A stretch of DNA of 64,000 bases, from contig NZ_JACIDN010000002.1 of the NCBI RefSeq assembly GCF_014196345.1, forward strand, positions 682,001 to 746,000, in the 5' to 3' direction. The position numbers and the translations under genes are program-made. Shown here piece after piece: positions 21,243 to 30,382 of this stretch (position 1 is its first letter; each line of letters begins with the position of its first letter). Under the pieces are notes generated by a model, which saw only the letters and a list, made by a program, of their open reading frames with translations, searched no databases and was not told the origin of the DNA. The DNA is from Methylobacterium brachythecii. Its GTDB lineage: Bacteria; Pseudomonadota; Alphaproteobacteria; Rhizobiales; Beijerinckiaceae.

Positions 21243-21509
21243 TTACTTCACGGTCTTGAGCAGCTCGTCATAGGCCAAGCAGGCCTGGGCGTTGTTGTTG
21301 TTCGCCGCCTGCAACTTCACGCCGACTTCCTGGAACTTCTTCATCAGCTCCTGGCCGCTCGACGGGTCTGCGGCGATCTTCTGCTGGATCGCTGTCATCA
21401 GCTCCTGCGACTTCTTGGTGATCGCTTCTGGGGTGCAATCGTTGCCCTTCGAGCAGGCTGCCACTCCGCCGGCCAATGCGACGGCGGCGATCAAGTTCAC
21501 GATCTTCAA
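21243..21509 (-). CDS. Small lipoprotein with TTG start
   Basis: 88 residues. The start is TTG at 21509: GGGAGGA is placed eight bases upstream and the reading then begins with a clean lipoprotein signal (KIVNLIAAVALAGGVAAC, Cys about 20). Longer in-frame readings would bury this signal. The mature part has two further cysteines (NDCTPE and AQACLAY) separated by a helical region rich in Gln/Lys, suggesting a disulfide-linked helical hairpin. Family not recognised; envelope location predicted. Confidence 0.75.
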   Translation of the reverse strand: MKIVNLIAAVALAGGVAACSKGNDCTPEAITKKSQELMTAIQQKIAADPSSGQELMKKFQEVGVKLQAANNNNAQACLAYDELLKTVK

Positions 21510-21783
21510 CGCTTCAGTCCTCCCTCTGCTTCGGATGGTCGAGGCTGCAGGACCACTTGCCCCCAGCTTGCGGCCATCTCGAAGTCTGCAAATGCGACCT
21601 CTCCTCATCTCTCCGGATACTGATGATCCGCGAGCGGAAGAATCGCAGGGACTTTCCTATAAGGGCCACGCTCGGCCGGCGCGAACGCTTTGCCGCAGGC
21701 CTGAAGCGTCGCCGTGCCGTTGCTCACATTTGCGCCGGGGCCCGAAGGCCGCATAGAGACGCTGAAACGGAGGGAGGATGGCG

Positions 21784-22728
21784 ATGCGGGTTCTCGTAGT
21801 CGGCGCAGGCGCGACCGGTGGCTATTTCGGCGCACGGCTCGTCGAGGCCGGGCGCGACGTCACCTTCCTGGTCAGGAAGGCGCGTGCCGAAAAGCTCGCG
21901 GCAGAAGGCCTTCAGGTCCGCAGCCCCGTCGGCGACTACAAGATCGATGCGCCGCAGACCGTCACCGCCGATGCGCTCGCCGGCGCGAGGCCGTTCGATC
22001 TCGTGCTCCTGTCCTGCAAGGCCTACGACCTCGACACCGCCCTCGCGGATGTCGCGCCGGCCGTTGGACCGCAGACCGCCGTGCTGCCGATCCTCAACGG
22101 CATGAACCACCTCGATGCCCTCGACCGAAAATTCGGCGGGGAGCGCGTGCTCGGCGGCAGCTGCGCCATCGTCGGGACGATGACCAAGACCGGCGAGATC
22201 CGCCAGATGACCGACCTGCACTCGCTCACCTACGGCGAGCGCGACGGCTCGCGTTCCGAGCGCCTCCAGGCGATCGAGGCGCTGATGGAGGGCGTGCGCT
22301 TCCAGGCTCGGTCGAGCGACAAGGTGGTGCTCGAGATGTGGGAGAAGTGGGTGTTCCTGGCGACGCTCGCCGGCAGCACCACCCTGATGCGCGCCGCGAT
22401 CGGCGACATCCTCGCCGCGCCGGGCGGCAAAGCCCTCATCGAGTGTCTGCACGACGAATGCCGCGCCGTGGCGGTGGCCTCTGGCTACGGTCCGCGTGAA
22501 AAAGTCTTCGAGGGCGCGCGGAAGATGCTGACCACGGAAGGCGCGCCGATGACCGCGTCGATGCTGCGTGACATCGAGGGTGGAGCTCGTGTCGAGGCGG
22601 ACCACATCATCGGCGACCTGATCGCCCGCGGCGCCAAGGTCGCGCCGGATTCGCCCCGGCCGCTGCTGCAACTCGCCTATACGGGGCTGCGCAGCTACCA
22701 GAACAGGCGCGAACGCGAGGCGGCGTGA
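21784..22728 (+). CDS. 2-dehydropantoate 2-reductase family (KPR) protein
   Basis: 314 residues; start 21784 chosen because GGAGG is six bases upstream (an ATG six bases earlier abuts it). Rossmann motif GAGATGGYFG, Lys in LSCKAYDL, and LNGMNHLD are the KPR cofactor and substrate blocks. The family reduces ketopantoate to pantoate with NADPH, or other 2-keto acids; in M. extorquens a family member is known to reduce oxalyl-CoA to glyoxylate. No oxalate-locus operator is seen upstream here, so pantoate-type or general reductase activity is the default. Its stop overlaps the next gene's GTG. Confidence 0.88.
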   Translation: MRVLVVGAGATGGYFGARLVEAGRDVTFLVRKARAEKLAAEGLQVRSPVGDYKIDAPQTVTADALAGARPFDLVLLSCKAYDLDTALADVAPAVGPQTAVLPILNGMNHLDALDRKFGGERVLGGSCAIVGTMTKTGEIRQMTDLHSLTYGERDGSRSERLQAIEALMEGVRFQARSSDKVVLEMWEKWVFLATLAGSTTLMRAAIGDILAAPGGKALIECLHDECRAVAVASGYGPREKVFEGARKMLTTEGAPMTASMLRDIEGGARVEADHIIGDLIARGAKVAPDSPRPLLQLAYTGLRSYQNRREREAA

Positions 22729-23849
22729 GCGCGCCGGCCCCGGTCGCGCGCGGTCGCACCCTGCGAGCGCCCGAGACTGGAAAGACCTGGGCGTCGCATT
22801 GCGACGGCGCCGCCGTCAGGATCACGCAGGCGACCGGCAAGCCGCGGCAGAAGGATTTTCCCGATCCTGCCGCCGCGAGCGCCTGGGCGGAAAAGGAAGA
22901 GTGGTCGCGGCTCAAGAAGGGCATGGTGCTCGTTGCGCCCGACGCCGCGCCCGGCCAGCCCCTGCTGCACCGTTTCGTCGGCGGCGCCTATACCGGCGCG
23001 ATGGCTTTGTGCGACTTCGGTGGGCGCCTGCTCTGCAATCGGCATGAAGACAGCGGAGAGCAGCTCCTCGCGGTCGATTCCGAGGGCGCCATCGACGTCC
23101 TTCTGGAGCAATTTCGCGACCGGCTGATCTGGTCGGCGGCGGAGGTGCCGGAGCTCGGCCGTATCCTGATGCGGGCCGATCATCAGGTCTTGGCGCTGGT
23201 GCCGGCCACGGGGGCCATGGCCGAGCTGAGCCCCAATCTTATGCCGAGCTTCATGAGCGTCGCGGGGACCCGCGTCGCCTGGTTCGACGGCACGGCGGTT
23301 GTGGTGGAGGACCTGGCCACCGGCCAGCGGCTGATGCGGCAGCCGGCCACGCCGCAGCTCTATTTGGGCCATACGACGCAGATGGAAGGCGCGCTCTCGC
23401 CCGACGGCCGCACCCTCGCTTTCTGTGCTGAAGCCGGCGAGGTCCGCCTGTTCGACGTCGGGACGGGAGCCGAGCGGCCGCCTTGGCGCGGCGGCTTCGC
23501 GATGGTCCGCCAACTTCGCTTCGCCCTCGGCGGCCAGCGGCTGCTGATGCTGGAGCAATACGGACGCAACACGTTGCATGCCTTCGATCTGCAGAGCGGC
23601 GCGGAACCGGCAGGCTGGCCTGATCTCGGCGAACTCGCCCGGGCCGATCTCGCGGTCGACGCGTCCGGCCAGCAGGTCGTCGTCACGAAGGGCAATCGGG
23701 GAACGCTTTACGATGCCGCGACCATGGCGCCGCGCCTGGAGTTCCGCATCGAGCACGTCGTTCGGCGCTGCGTGGCCGCGTGGATCGGCCCGGATCGTCT
23801 GTCGATCCGCACCGATTACGGCTGCGCGAGCCTCTATGCCATAAGGTGA
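22725..23849 (+). CDS. WGR-like domain plus beta-propeller protein
   Basis: 374 residues, overlapping the KPR gene by four bases. Residues about 18-70 (TWASHCDGAAVRITQATGK, then FPDPAAASAWAEKE and LKKGM) resemble a WGR domain, a fold otherwise found in PARP and MolR-type proteins, though the Trp-Gly-Arg triplet itself is not intact. The rest (about 95-374) consists of repeated beta-strand units such as GALSPDGRTLAFCAEAGEV and VDASGQQVVVTKGNRG, like a degenerate WD40/propeller. No catalytic motif or signal peptide. Function unknown; possibly protein binding. Confidence 0.65.
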   Translation: MSAPAPVARGRTLRAPETGKTWASHCDGAAVRITQATGKPRQKDFPDPAAASAWAEKEEWSRLKKGMVLVAPDAAPGQPLLHRFVGGAYTGAMALCDFGGRLLCNRHEDSGEQLLAVDSEGAIDVLLEQFRDRLIWSAAEVPELGRILMRADHQVLALVPATGAMAELSPNLMPSFMSVAGTRVAWFDGTAVVVEDLATGQRLMRQPATPQLYLGHTTQMEGALSPDGRTLAFCAEAGEVRLFDVGTGAERPPWRGGFAMVRQLRFALGGQRLLMLEQYGRNTLHAFDLQSGAEPAGWPDLGELARADLAVDASGQQVVVTKGNRGTLYDAATMAPRLEFRIEHVVRRCVAAWIGPDRLSIRTDYGCASLYAIR

Positions 23850-23945
23850 CCGCGCCGATGGCGGTTTGCCAAGCTTCAGCAACTCGTTAGGGTACGGCGC
23901 ACCGTTCGGCGCTCGTCCGGCACACGACCTGGGATTGCCGACACC

Positions 23946-24224
23946 ATGACCAAAGCAGACTGCATCGAGACGCTGCGCGCGCTGATCGAGCGCAGCGATC
24001 GCAATGAATTGGCGGAGGTCCAGGCCGCGATCATCCAGTTCGCGCTCGCGTCTCCCGATCTGAAGAGCCGCACCGAGGCGATGGCCGACCTGCAGACGTC
24101 CCTCGAAACCGAGATGCTGGCGGCGAAGCTCGCGCCCGATCAGGCCGCTTACCACGCGGTCGTCGAGGCGATGATCGACCGCACGCGGGATGCGGTCTTG
24201 AACTATACGGGTGCGACGGCCTGA
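23946..24224 (+). CDS. Hypothetical helical protein
   Basis: 92 residues, Ala/Leu/Glu-rich and predicted all-helical (CIETLRALIERSDRNELAEVQAAI, AYHAVVEAMIDRTRDAVL). No signal, transmembrane segment, or known motif. Codon use matches neighbours. Tail-to-tail with a small lipoprotein gene, ten bases apart. The family is not recognised. Confidence 0.6.
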   Translation: MTKADCIETLRALIERSDRNELAEVQAAIIQFALASPDLKSRTEAMADLQTSLETEMLAAKLAPDQAAYHAVVEAMIDRTRDAVLNYTGATA

Positions 24225-24234
24225 GGCTCGCGGC

Positions 24235-24420
24235 TCAGTAGCGCTGCGGCGCCGGAGGGCGCGGATCGCCGTATTCGAGCTGGGTCTTGGCGTCGTAGGG
24301 ACGGCGTGGCGGCGGCACCGGATCCGAGATCGGCTCGGCCGGGGCGCGAGAGCAGGCCGCGGCGGCCAGTGCGAACAGGCAGGCCGCAGCCAGGGGATAG
24401 AGGGGCGATCTGGGCTTCAT
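24235..24420 (-). CDS. Small proline-rich lipoprotein
   Basis: 61 residues starting at the ATG preceded by GGGAG. A signal with lipobox AAAAAC places the acylated cysteine near residue 23; the mature peptide is short and Pro/Arg-rich (PPPRRPYD, RPPAPQRY). Probably anchored in the envelope. Not recognised further; small lipoproteins of this type are common in the genus. Confidence 0.65.
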   Translation of the reverse strand: MKPRSPLYPLAAACLFALAAAACSRAPAEPISDPVPPPRRPYDAKTQLEYGDPRPPAPQRY

Positions 24421-24582
24421 CGGGTACTCCCGCTCGAACTCATACGGGAGCCGTTGACGAGAACGGCTCACGGCATGTCTTGAGGAACGAACGCGCTTTT
24501 AGCTCGGCCGTATCATGGCCAAGCCTAGCAGTAAGCGTGGCCGTATCGTGACAGAGTCAACGAGACCTTTCTGGAGTCCATC

Positions 24583-25884
24583 CTGACCCCTTCCGCCCGC
24601 CTTTCCGCCGCCATCGAGGTGCTCGCCGACATCGCCGAGCGCCGCCGCCCGGCCGCCGACGCCCTCAAGGATTGGGGCCTCGCGCACCGCTTCGCCGGAT
24701 CGGGGGACCGTGCCGCCATCGCGAGCCTCGTCTATGACGGCCTGCGGCGGCGCGCCTCCGCCACCTGGATCATGGGCGAGGAGACGCCGCGCGCCACGGT
24801 GATCGGCATGCTGCGTCTGCAGCGCGGCCTCGCGGCATCGACCATCGCCGACCTGTTCGACGGCTCCCGCTTCGCCCCGGAGCCGCTGAGCGACCACGAG
24901 CGCGAGCGCCTCGCCAACGGCAGCCTGGACGACGCGCCGCCGGCCGTCGCGGGCGATGCGCCGGACTGGGTTTTGCCGTCGCTTCAGACCCTGTTCGGCG
25001 ACGATCTGCTGCCGGAGCTGCGTGCCCTCGGCCGGCGTGCGCCCCTCGACATCCGGATCAACGGACTGAAGATCGCGCGCGACGAGGCGCTGGCCCGGCT
25101 CGGGCATCTCGCCCCCGAGCCGACGCCGCATTCGCCGATGGGTCTGCGCATTCCTCTTGGCGAGGACGGCCGCGGACCTGCGCTGCATGTTGAGCCGGAA
25201 TTCATCGAGGGCCTCTACGAGATCCAGGACGAGGGCTCGCAGCTCGCGACGTTGCTGGCCGGCGCCCGGCCCGGCGAGACGGTGGTCGATCTCTGCGCCG
25301 GCGGCGGCGGCAAGACACTGGCATTGGCAGCGCTGATGCGGGGCCATGGTCGCATCGTCGCCACGGACGCCGATCTGCGCCGGCTCGCCCCGATCCACGA
25401 GCGCCTGCGCCGAGCAGGTGCCGAGGCCGAGATCCGCACGCCGCGCGCGGGCCGTGCGCGGGCCGACGTGCTGGAGGATCTCGACGGAACCGTCGATCGG
25501 GTGCTTGTCGACGCGCCCTGCACCGGCACCGGGACATGGCGGCGCAATCCGGACGCCAAATGGCGCCTTCGCCCGAACAGCCTCGCTTTGCGCGTCTCCG
25601 AGCAGGCGCAGGTGCTCGACCGGGCGGCCCAGCTGGTGCGGCCGGGTGGGCGCATCGTCTACATCACCTGCTCGCTGCTGCCCGAAGAGAACGACGACGC
25701 CATCTCGGGCTTGCTGAAGCGCCAGCCCAAGGGCTTCACCGTCATCGACGCCTCGACCGTGCTCTCGGAGGGCGTGCCGGCACTGAAGCCCTTCGTGCGC
25801 CTGACGCGGCAGGGCTTGCAGATGAGCCCGGTGCTCACAGGAACCGACGGGTTCTACCTCTCGATGATCGAGCGCGCGGGCTGA
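24583..25884 (+). CDS. RsmB/NOP2-type rRNA m5C methyltransferase
   Basis: SAM-dependent RNA cytosine-5 methyltransferase, related to RsmB (C967 of 16S rRNA). SAM motif VDLCAGGGGKTLA, motif IV catalytic DAPCTGTGTWRRNPD and motif VI TCSLLPEEN with the second cysteine. Families begin with a T-P-x-A-R-L-S-A-A-I-E-V helix; the codons for this helix are in frame upstream of the first GTG (24619) and start at a CTG at 24583 with TGGAG seven bases before it. I therefore infer a CTG start (433 residues); GTG 24619 (421 residues) is the conventional alternative. The NusB-like N-terminal domain is shortened compared with E. coli RsmB. Confidence 0.85.
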   Translation: MTPSARLSAAIEVLADIAERRRPAADALKDWGLAHRFAGSGDRAAIASLVYDGLRRRASATWIMGEETPRATVIGMLRLQRGLAASTIADLFDGSRFAPEPLSDHERERLANGSLDDAPPAVAGDAPDWVLPSLQTLFGDDLLPELRALGRRAPLDIRINGLKIARDEALARLGHLAPEPTPHSPMGLRIPLGEDGRGPALHVEPEFIEGLYEIQDEGSQLATLLAGARPGETVVDLCAGGGGKTLALAALMRGHGRIVATDADLRRLAPIHERLRRAGAEAEIRTPRAGRARADVLEDLDGTVDRVLVDAPCTGTGTWRRNPDAKWRLRPNSLALRVSEQAQVLDRAAQLVRPGGRIVYITCSLLPEENDDAISGLLKRQPKGFTVIDASTVLSEGVPALKPFVRLTRQGLQMSPVLTGTDGFYLSMIERAG

Positions 25885-26022
25885 CGCGGCGCGAGACTCG
25901 CCTTATCAGTCGAGTCGGCGCCCGATGCTGGCAACAGACCAGTTCGGCAAGGATCACAAGCGCTTCTGAGTCGTTTGTCAGGAGGAGCCTCGCGCCTTCG
26001 GAGATTCTCGGATGCTTCGCTC

Positions 26023-27099
26023 ATGACGCTCGATCGCAGAGCCCTGATGGCGGCTGCTGCAGCGCTGCTGACGGCGGAGCGGGTGAAAGCCCAGGAAAAT
26101 CCGGGAGAGTCGACGGTCCGGGCCCTCAGGCCGATCGGCGATCCCGCGATGCGGACCCTTCCGGAGGTGCCGCCGCAGCCGCCCGTGCGGGAGACCGTGC
26201 AGGCTCTGCCGAAATCGGCGCCGGGTTCCGAACTCGAAGTCATCGATCTCTGGCCCGGCCTGCCGCCGGGCGGCGGCGGTCCGTTCCGCAGCGACTACCG
26301 CTTCGACGAGACTCTCGGCGGGGTGATCACCGGCGTGACCCGCCCTTGCCTCATGGTCGTCCGCCCGGAGCGGCCGAATGGCGGCGCCTTTCTCGTCGCG
26401 GCCGGCGGCGGTTATCGCCGGATCGACATCAGCGGCGAGGGCCTCCCGGTCGCGGCGTGGCTCGCCAAAGCGGGCTTCCACGTCTTCGTGCTGATCTACC
26501 GTCTGCCGAGCGAGAAATGGGGCGACGGGCCGGATGCGCCGCGCCAGGACGCGCAACGCGCGGTGCGCCTGATCCGCGCCAACGCGGCGCAATACGGCAT
26601 CGATTCGGAGCGGATTGGCCTGCTCGGCTTCTCCGCCGGCGGCCACCTGATGGGTGAGACGGCGGTCGATTCCGAGGTCGACCTCTATGACGACGTCGAC
26701 GAGGCGGATCAGCAGAGCGCGCATGTGGCCCTGGCCGGCCTGATCTATCCGATCATCACTCTGAAGGCGCCGTTCGACCGGACCATCTCCAGCCGCGTCG
26801 TGCTGGTCGGCGAAAACCCGTCGGAGGCGCAGAGGCGGGCCTATTCGGTGGATGCGCAGGTGACAAAGCGGGCGCCGCCCGTCTTCCTGGCGCAGGCCGC
26901 GGACGATCCGGTCGGCACCGTCGATCACCCGTTGCGGATGTACAATGCCCTGCGGGCGGTCGGGGTGCCGGTCGAGATGCACCTGTTCGAGCGCGGCGGC
27001 CACGGATTCGGCCTCGGCGTGCCCGGCATGCCGGCGGCGGCCTGGGCCAGCCTGTTTCTCAGTTGGATCCGCGCCCGCGGCTTCATGCGCAACGTCTGA
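26023..27099 (+). CDS. Tat-exported alpha/beta hydrolase (acetyl-esterase-like)
   Basis: About 358 residues. The N-terminus LDRRALMAAAAALL resembles a twin-arginine signal with only an R-R pair, followed by cleavage near VKAQEN. The hydrolase domain has an oxyanion loop VAAGGGYRRIDI, a nucleophile elbow GFSAGGHLMG, and a late His in ERGGHGFGLG with D-D-P-V in between; this matches BD-FAE/xylan-acetylesterase-like enzymes. Substrate unknown, periplasmic. The ribosome-binding site is weak; a TTG at 25975 would add 16 residues. Confidence 0.8.
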   Translation: MTLDRRALMAAAAALLTAERVKAQENPGESTVRALRPIGDPAMRTLPEVPPQPPVRETVQALPKSAPGSELEVIDLWPGLPPGGGGPFRSDYRFDETLGGVITGVTRPCLMVVRPERPNGGAFLVAAGGGYRRIDISGEGLPVAAWLAKAGFHVFVLIYRLPSEKWGDGPDAPRQDAQRAVRLIRANAAQYGIDSERIGLLGFSAGGHLMGETAVDSEVDLYDDVDEADQQSAHVALAGLIYPIITLKAPFDRTISSRVVLVGENPSEAQRRAYSVDAQVTKRAPPVFLAQAADDPVGTVDHPLRMYNALRAVGVPVEMHLFERGGHGFGLGVPGMPAAAWASLFLSWIRARGFMRNV

Positions 27100-27150
27100 G
27101 CCGCGAGCGCTGCCTTCGTCCCCTTGCGGGGAGGGAAGGCGATCAGTCGA

Positions 27151-27381
27151 TCAGAAGCACTGACGCTTGCGCACGATCACGACGCGACCCATCGGCCCAC
27201 GGCGCTTGGTGACGACGGTGCGGCAGCGCGGACCGCGGATCACCGTGCGGGATACGACCCGTGCCTGCTCGATTCCATTGCCCGGCGCGATGCCGCCGGC
27301 GAGCGGCATGGCCGAAGCGGGCGCGGCAGCGACGAGGCTGCCGAATGCGAGGGCGGCGATACCGAGGAGAGATGCTCTCAT
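27151..27381 (-). CDS. Small exported basic protein
   Basis: 76 residues. Signal peptide with cleavage near APASA; the mature 50 residues are basic and contain two cysteines (GPRCRTVV and RKRQCF) separated by KRRGPMGRVVIV, so a disulfide in the periplasm is plausible. Small secreted proteins of this build are frequent in Methylobacterium, function unknown. Flanked by a 230-base gap before the M16 protease gene. Confidence 0.65.
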   Translation of the reverse strand: MRASLLGIAALAFGSLVAAAPASAMPLAGGIAPGNGIEQARVVSRTVIRGPRCRTVVTKRRGPMGRVVIVRKRQCF

Positions 27382-27611
27382 GGTGCTAGGCTCCTTGCTT
27401 TTGGTGGGGCCGGGCCTGTCGCAGGAGAGGCATGAATGCGCCGTTAATGCTCAGCTTACAAACCGGAATCAAAGCGATGTGGAAAGCCGGCAAATTATGC
27501 GTGCTGCCTTAGGTGGACGCGCACATGCGCTCGCTCGGTATGGCTCTGTCTTGCAAGAACCGATCGGCCTGCGTTCCGAGCGCGAAGCCGGGAAAACTGA
27601 TCTGTAGCCAG

Positions 27612-28904
27612 CTACGCGGCGAGGGCCGCCGCCACCTGCTTCAGCGTCGGCAGCTTGCGGATCGGCCCAATCGCGGCGAGCGTCGGCGCCCCGGCGATCA
27701 CCGCGCGGCCGGCCGCACGCACCTCGTCCACCGTCACGGCATCGACCTTGGCGATGACCTCGCCCGAGGGGATCACGCGCCCCCAGGCCAGGAGCTGCCG
27801 GGCATTGCGCTCGATGCGGCCGCCGGGCGTCTCCAGCGCCGAGAGCAGTGAGACCTTGAGCTGCGCCTTGGCGCGGGCGAGTTCGGTCTCGTCGAGGTCT
27901 TCCGCCGTCGTCCGAGTGGTGGCGATGGCGACGTCGACGAGTTCGGGCAGATCCGCCCCCGAGGTCCCGGCGCCGATGCCGAACAGGCCGCAATCCGAGA
28001 AAGGCCAGTGGAAGGCCTGGATGTCGTAGGCGAGGCCGCGTGTCTCGCGGACCTCGTGCCAGAGGCGTGAGGTCAGGCCACCGCCGAGCACATGCGCGAA
28101 CAGGTGCAAGGCGTAATAGCCGTCGTCGCGGAAAGAGAGACCCGGCAGGCCGAGGACGAGGTTGGCCTGTTCGAGCTTCTTCTGCATGCGGCGCTCGCCG
28201 CCGCCGTAGAGACCGGGCACCACATTCGGCACCGAGGCCGGCTTCATGTCGCCGAACAGCCGCTCGCCGGCCTCGACGATCTCCTCGTGCGACACGGCGC
28301 CGGCCGCCGCCAGCACCATGCGCTCGGGCACGTACTCGCGGGCGATGAAGGCCTCGATCCCGGCGCGGTCGAAGCTCGTGATCGTCTCGGGCCGCCCCAG
28401 AATCGGCCGGCCGATCGGCTGGTCGGGAAAGGCCGTCTCGACGAAGGCGTCGTAGACGACGTCGTCCGGCGTATCCTCGACCGCCGCGTATTCCTGCAGG
28501 ATCACGCCCTTCTCGCGGGCGAGCTCGCCGGCCTCGAAGGTCGAGCGCGTGAGAATGTCGCCGAGCACGTCGAGGGCGACGCCGACATCCTCGCCGAGCA
28601 TACGCGCAGTGTAGCTGGTGCTCTCAGTCGAGGTCGCGGCGTTGATCTCACCGCCGACATTCTCGATGTCCTCGGCGATCTTCCGGGCCGAGCGGGTCTG
28701 CGTACCCTTGAAGGCCATGTGCTCGATGAGATGGCTGAGGCCATGCTCCTCTGGCCGCTCATGGCGTGAGCCGGCACCGACATAGACGCCGAGCGAGGCC
28801 GTCGCCACCCCGGGGATCGCCTCCGTCGCGATGGTTAGGCCGTTGGAAAGCCGCGCGATCTTGAGATCGGGCGAGGCGCCGAACGTCGTGAAATGCTCGT
28901 TCAT
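27612..28904 (-). CDS. M16 family zinc metalloprotease (processing-peptidase-like)
   Basis: 430 residues, the size of single-chain bacterial PMPs related to mitochondrial processing peptidase. The inverted zinc motif is H58-L-I-E-H62 in GLSHLIEHMAFKGT, with the distal Glu in LQEYAAVEDTPDD. The second M16 half (QANLVLGLPGLSFRDDGYYAL, RLWHEVRETRGLAYDI) carries the substrate-recognition RxxxY-like segment. No signal peptide; cytosolic. Nine bases downstream of thrC, a pairing seen in many alphaproteobacteria. Confidence 0.93.
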   Translation of the reverse strand: MNEHFTTFGASPDLKIARLSNGLTIATEAIPGVATASLGVYVGAGSRHERPEEHGLSHLIEHMAFKGTQTRSARKIAEDIENVGGEINAATSTESTSYTARMLGEDVGVALDVLGDILTRSTFEAGELAREKGVILQEYAAVEDTPDDVVYDAFVETAFPDQPIGRPILGRPETITSFDRAGIEAFIAREYVPERMVLAAAGAVSHEEIVEAGERLFGDMKPASVPNVVPGLYGGGERRMQKKLEQANLVLGLPGLSFRDDGYYALHLFAHVLGGGLTSRLWHEVRETRGLAYDIQAFHWPFSDCGLFGIGAGTSGADLPELVDVAIATTRTTAEDLDETELARAKAQLKVSLLSALETPGGRIERNARQLLAWGRVIPSGEVIAKVDAVTVDEVRAAGRAVIAGAPTLAAIGPIRKLPTLKQVAAALAA

Positions 28905-28912
28905 CTCTGCTT

Positions 28913-30325
28913 TCAGGCGCCTGCCGTGATGCGGGCGCGCTCACGGATGAAGCGCTCCACCGCCGCCTGGTCGTTGGCGAGATTCGAGACCAGCTCGGGC
29001 CGGTCCATGAGATCCGCGAGGTGCGGCGGCAGCGCCGGACGTCCGGCCCCGGTAGCGAGTGAAACAGCATCCGGGAATTTCGCCGGATGCGCCGTGGCGA
29101 GCGCCACGACCGGCGTCGCAGGGTCCTTCTGGAGGAGCCTGCGGCCCGCACGCACGCCGATGGCGCTGTGCGGATCGAGCACCACACCGGTCTTGCGGTA
29201 GGTGCCGGCGATCTCTTCCACCACCTCCGGCTCGGGGACGGCGGTGGCATCAAACTCGTCGCGCACGGTCTGCAGGACGGCCGGGTCGAGGCTGAAGCCG
29301 CCCGATTGCTTGAGCCCGTCCATCAGCCGGCCGAGCGAGGAGGAATCACGGCCCAAGGCCTCGAACAGAAGCCGCTCGAAATTCGAGGAGATCTGGATGT
29401 CCATCGAGGGCGACGTGGTCGGTTGGACTCCGCGCAGCTCGTAGGCGCCGTGCTCCAGGGTGCGGGCGAGGATGTCGTTGGCATTGGTGCCGATCATCAG
29501 CCGGTCGATCGGCAGGCCCATGCGCTTGGCGACCCAGCCGGCGAGGATGTCGCCGAAATTGCCCGTCGGCACCGCGAAGGAGACCGGCCGGCGCGGGCCG
29601 CCGAGCGAGACGGCGCTGGTGAAGTAGTAGACGGCCTGCGCGGCGACGCGCGCCCAGTTGATCGAGTTCACGCCCGAGAGGTGGACGTCCTTGGCGAAAT
29701 CGCCGTGCTGGAACATCGACTTCACGATGTTCTGGCAATCGTCGAAGGTGCCGTCGATGGCGATGGCGTGCACGTTCGGGCAAGCCACCGTGGTCATCTG
29801 CTTGCGCTGCACCTCCGACACGCGGCCGTGCGGAAACAGGATGAACACGTCGACCTGATCGAGGCCCTTGAAGGCCTCCACCGCCGCCGAGCCGGTATCG
29901 CCCGAAGTGGCTCCGACAATGGTGGCGCGCGAACCGCGCTGGCGCAGGACATGGTCCATCAGCCGCCCGAGCAGCTGCATCGCCACGTCCTTGAAGGCGA
30001 GCGTCGGGCCGTGGAAGAGCTCGAGCAGGAAGAGGTTGTCGTCGAGCTGGGTCAGCGGGCAGATCGCCGGATGCCGGAAGGTCGCGTAGGCATCCTCGAT
30101 CATGGAATCGAGCGCCTCATCCGCGATCTCGCCGTCGATGAGCGGGCGCAGCACGCGCTTGGCGGCATCGGCGTAACGCACCCCGCTCAGAGCCGCGATC
30201 TCCGCTTTCGCAATCTGCGGCCAGCTTTCCGGCACGTAGAGGCCGCCATCGCGGGCGAGGCCGGCGAGGAGGGCATCGGAAAAGCTCAAGGGCGCAGCGG
30301 CGCCGCGGGTCGAGACGTGCAGCAA
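28913..30325 (-). CDS. thrC: Threonine synthase
   Basis: 470 residues. PLP enzyme converting O-phosphohomoserine to threonine. N-terminus LHVSTRGAAAPLSF and K112 in LAFKDVAMQLLG (Schiff base), GATSGDTGSAAVEAFKG (phosphate loop) and the fungal/proteobacterial long form length. The start codon is TTG at 30325, with GGAGG about six bases upstream, giving the family N-terminus exactly. Followed closely by the M16 protease gene. Confidence 0.96.
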   Translation of the reverse strand: MLHVSTRGAAAPLSFSDALLAGLARDGGLYVPESWPQIAKAEIAALSGVRYADAAKRVLRPLIDGEIADEALDSMIEDAYATFRHPAICPLTQLDDNLFLLELFHGPTLAFKDVAMQLLGRLMDHVLRQRGSRATIVGATSGDTGSAAVEAFKGLDQVDVFILFPHGRVSEVQRKQMTTVACPNVHAIAIDGTFDDCQNIVKSMFQHGDFAKDVHLSGVNSINWARVAAQAVYYFTSAVSLGGPRRPVSFAVPTGNFGDILAGWVAKRMGLPIDRLMIGTNANDILARTLEHGAYELRGVQPTTSPSMDIQISSNFERLLFEALGRDSSSLGRLMDGLKQSGGFSLDPAVLQTVRDEFDATAVPEPEVVEEIAGTYRKTGVVLDPHSAIGVRAGRRLLQKDPATPVVALATAHPAKFPDAVSLATGAGRPALPPHLADLMDRPELVSNLANDQAAVERFIRERARITAGA

Positions 30326-30382
30326 AGGGGCCTCCGGGAAGGCGCCCGCTCTACACGATAGAGGCTCGACTGTCGAAGTGGA

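Noticed and set aside
21784..22728. Assignment of the KPR gene as oxalyl-CoA reductase
   Set aside because: The family fits, but no 7-5-7 operator lies upstream and the gene is 27 kb from the oxalate locus, so the sequence does not support the specific function.
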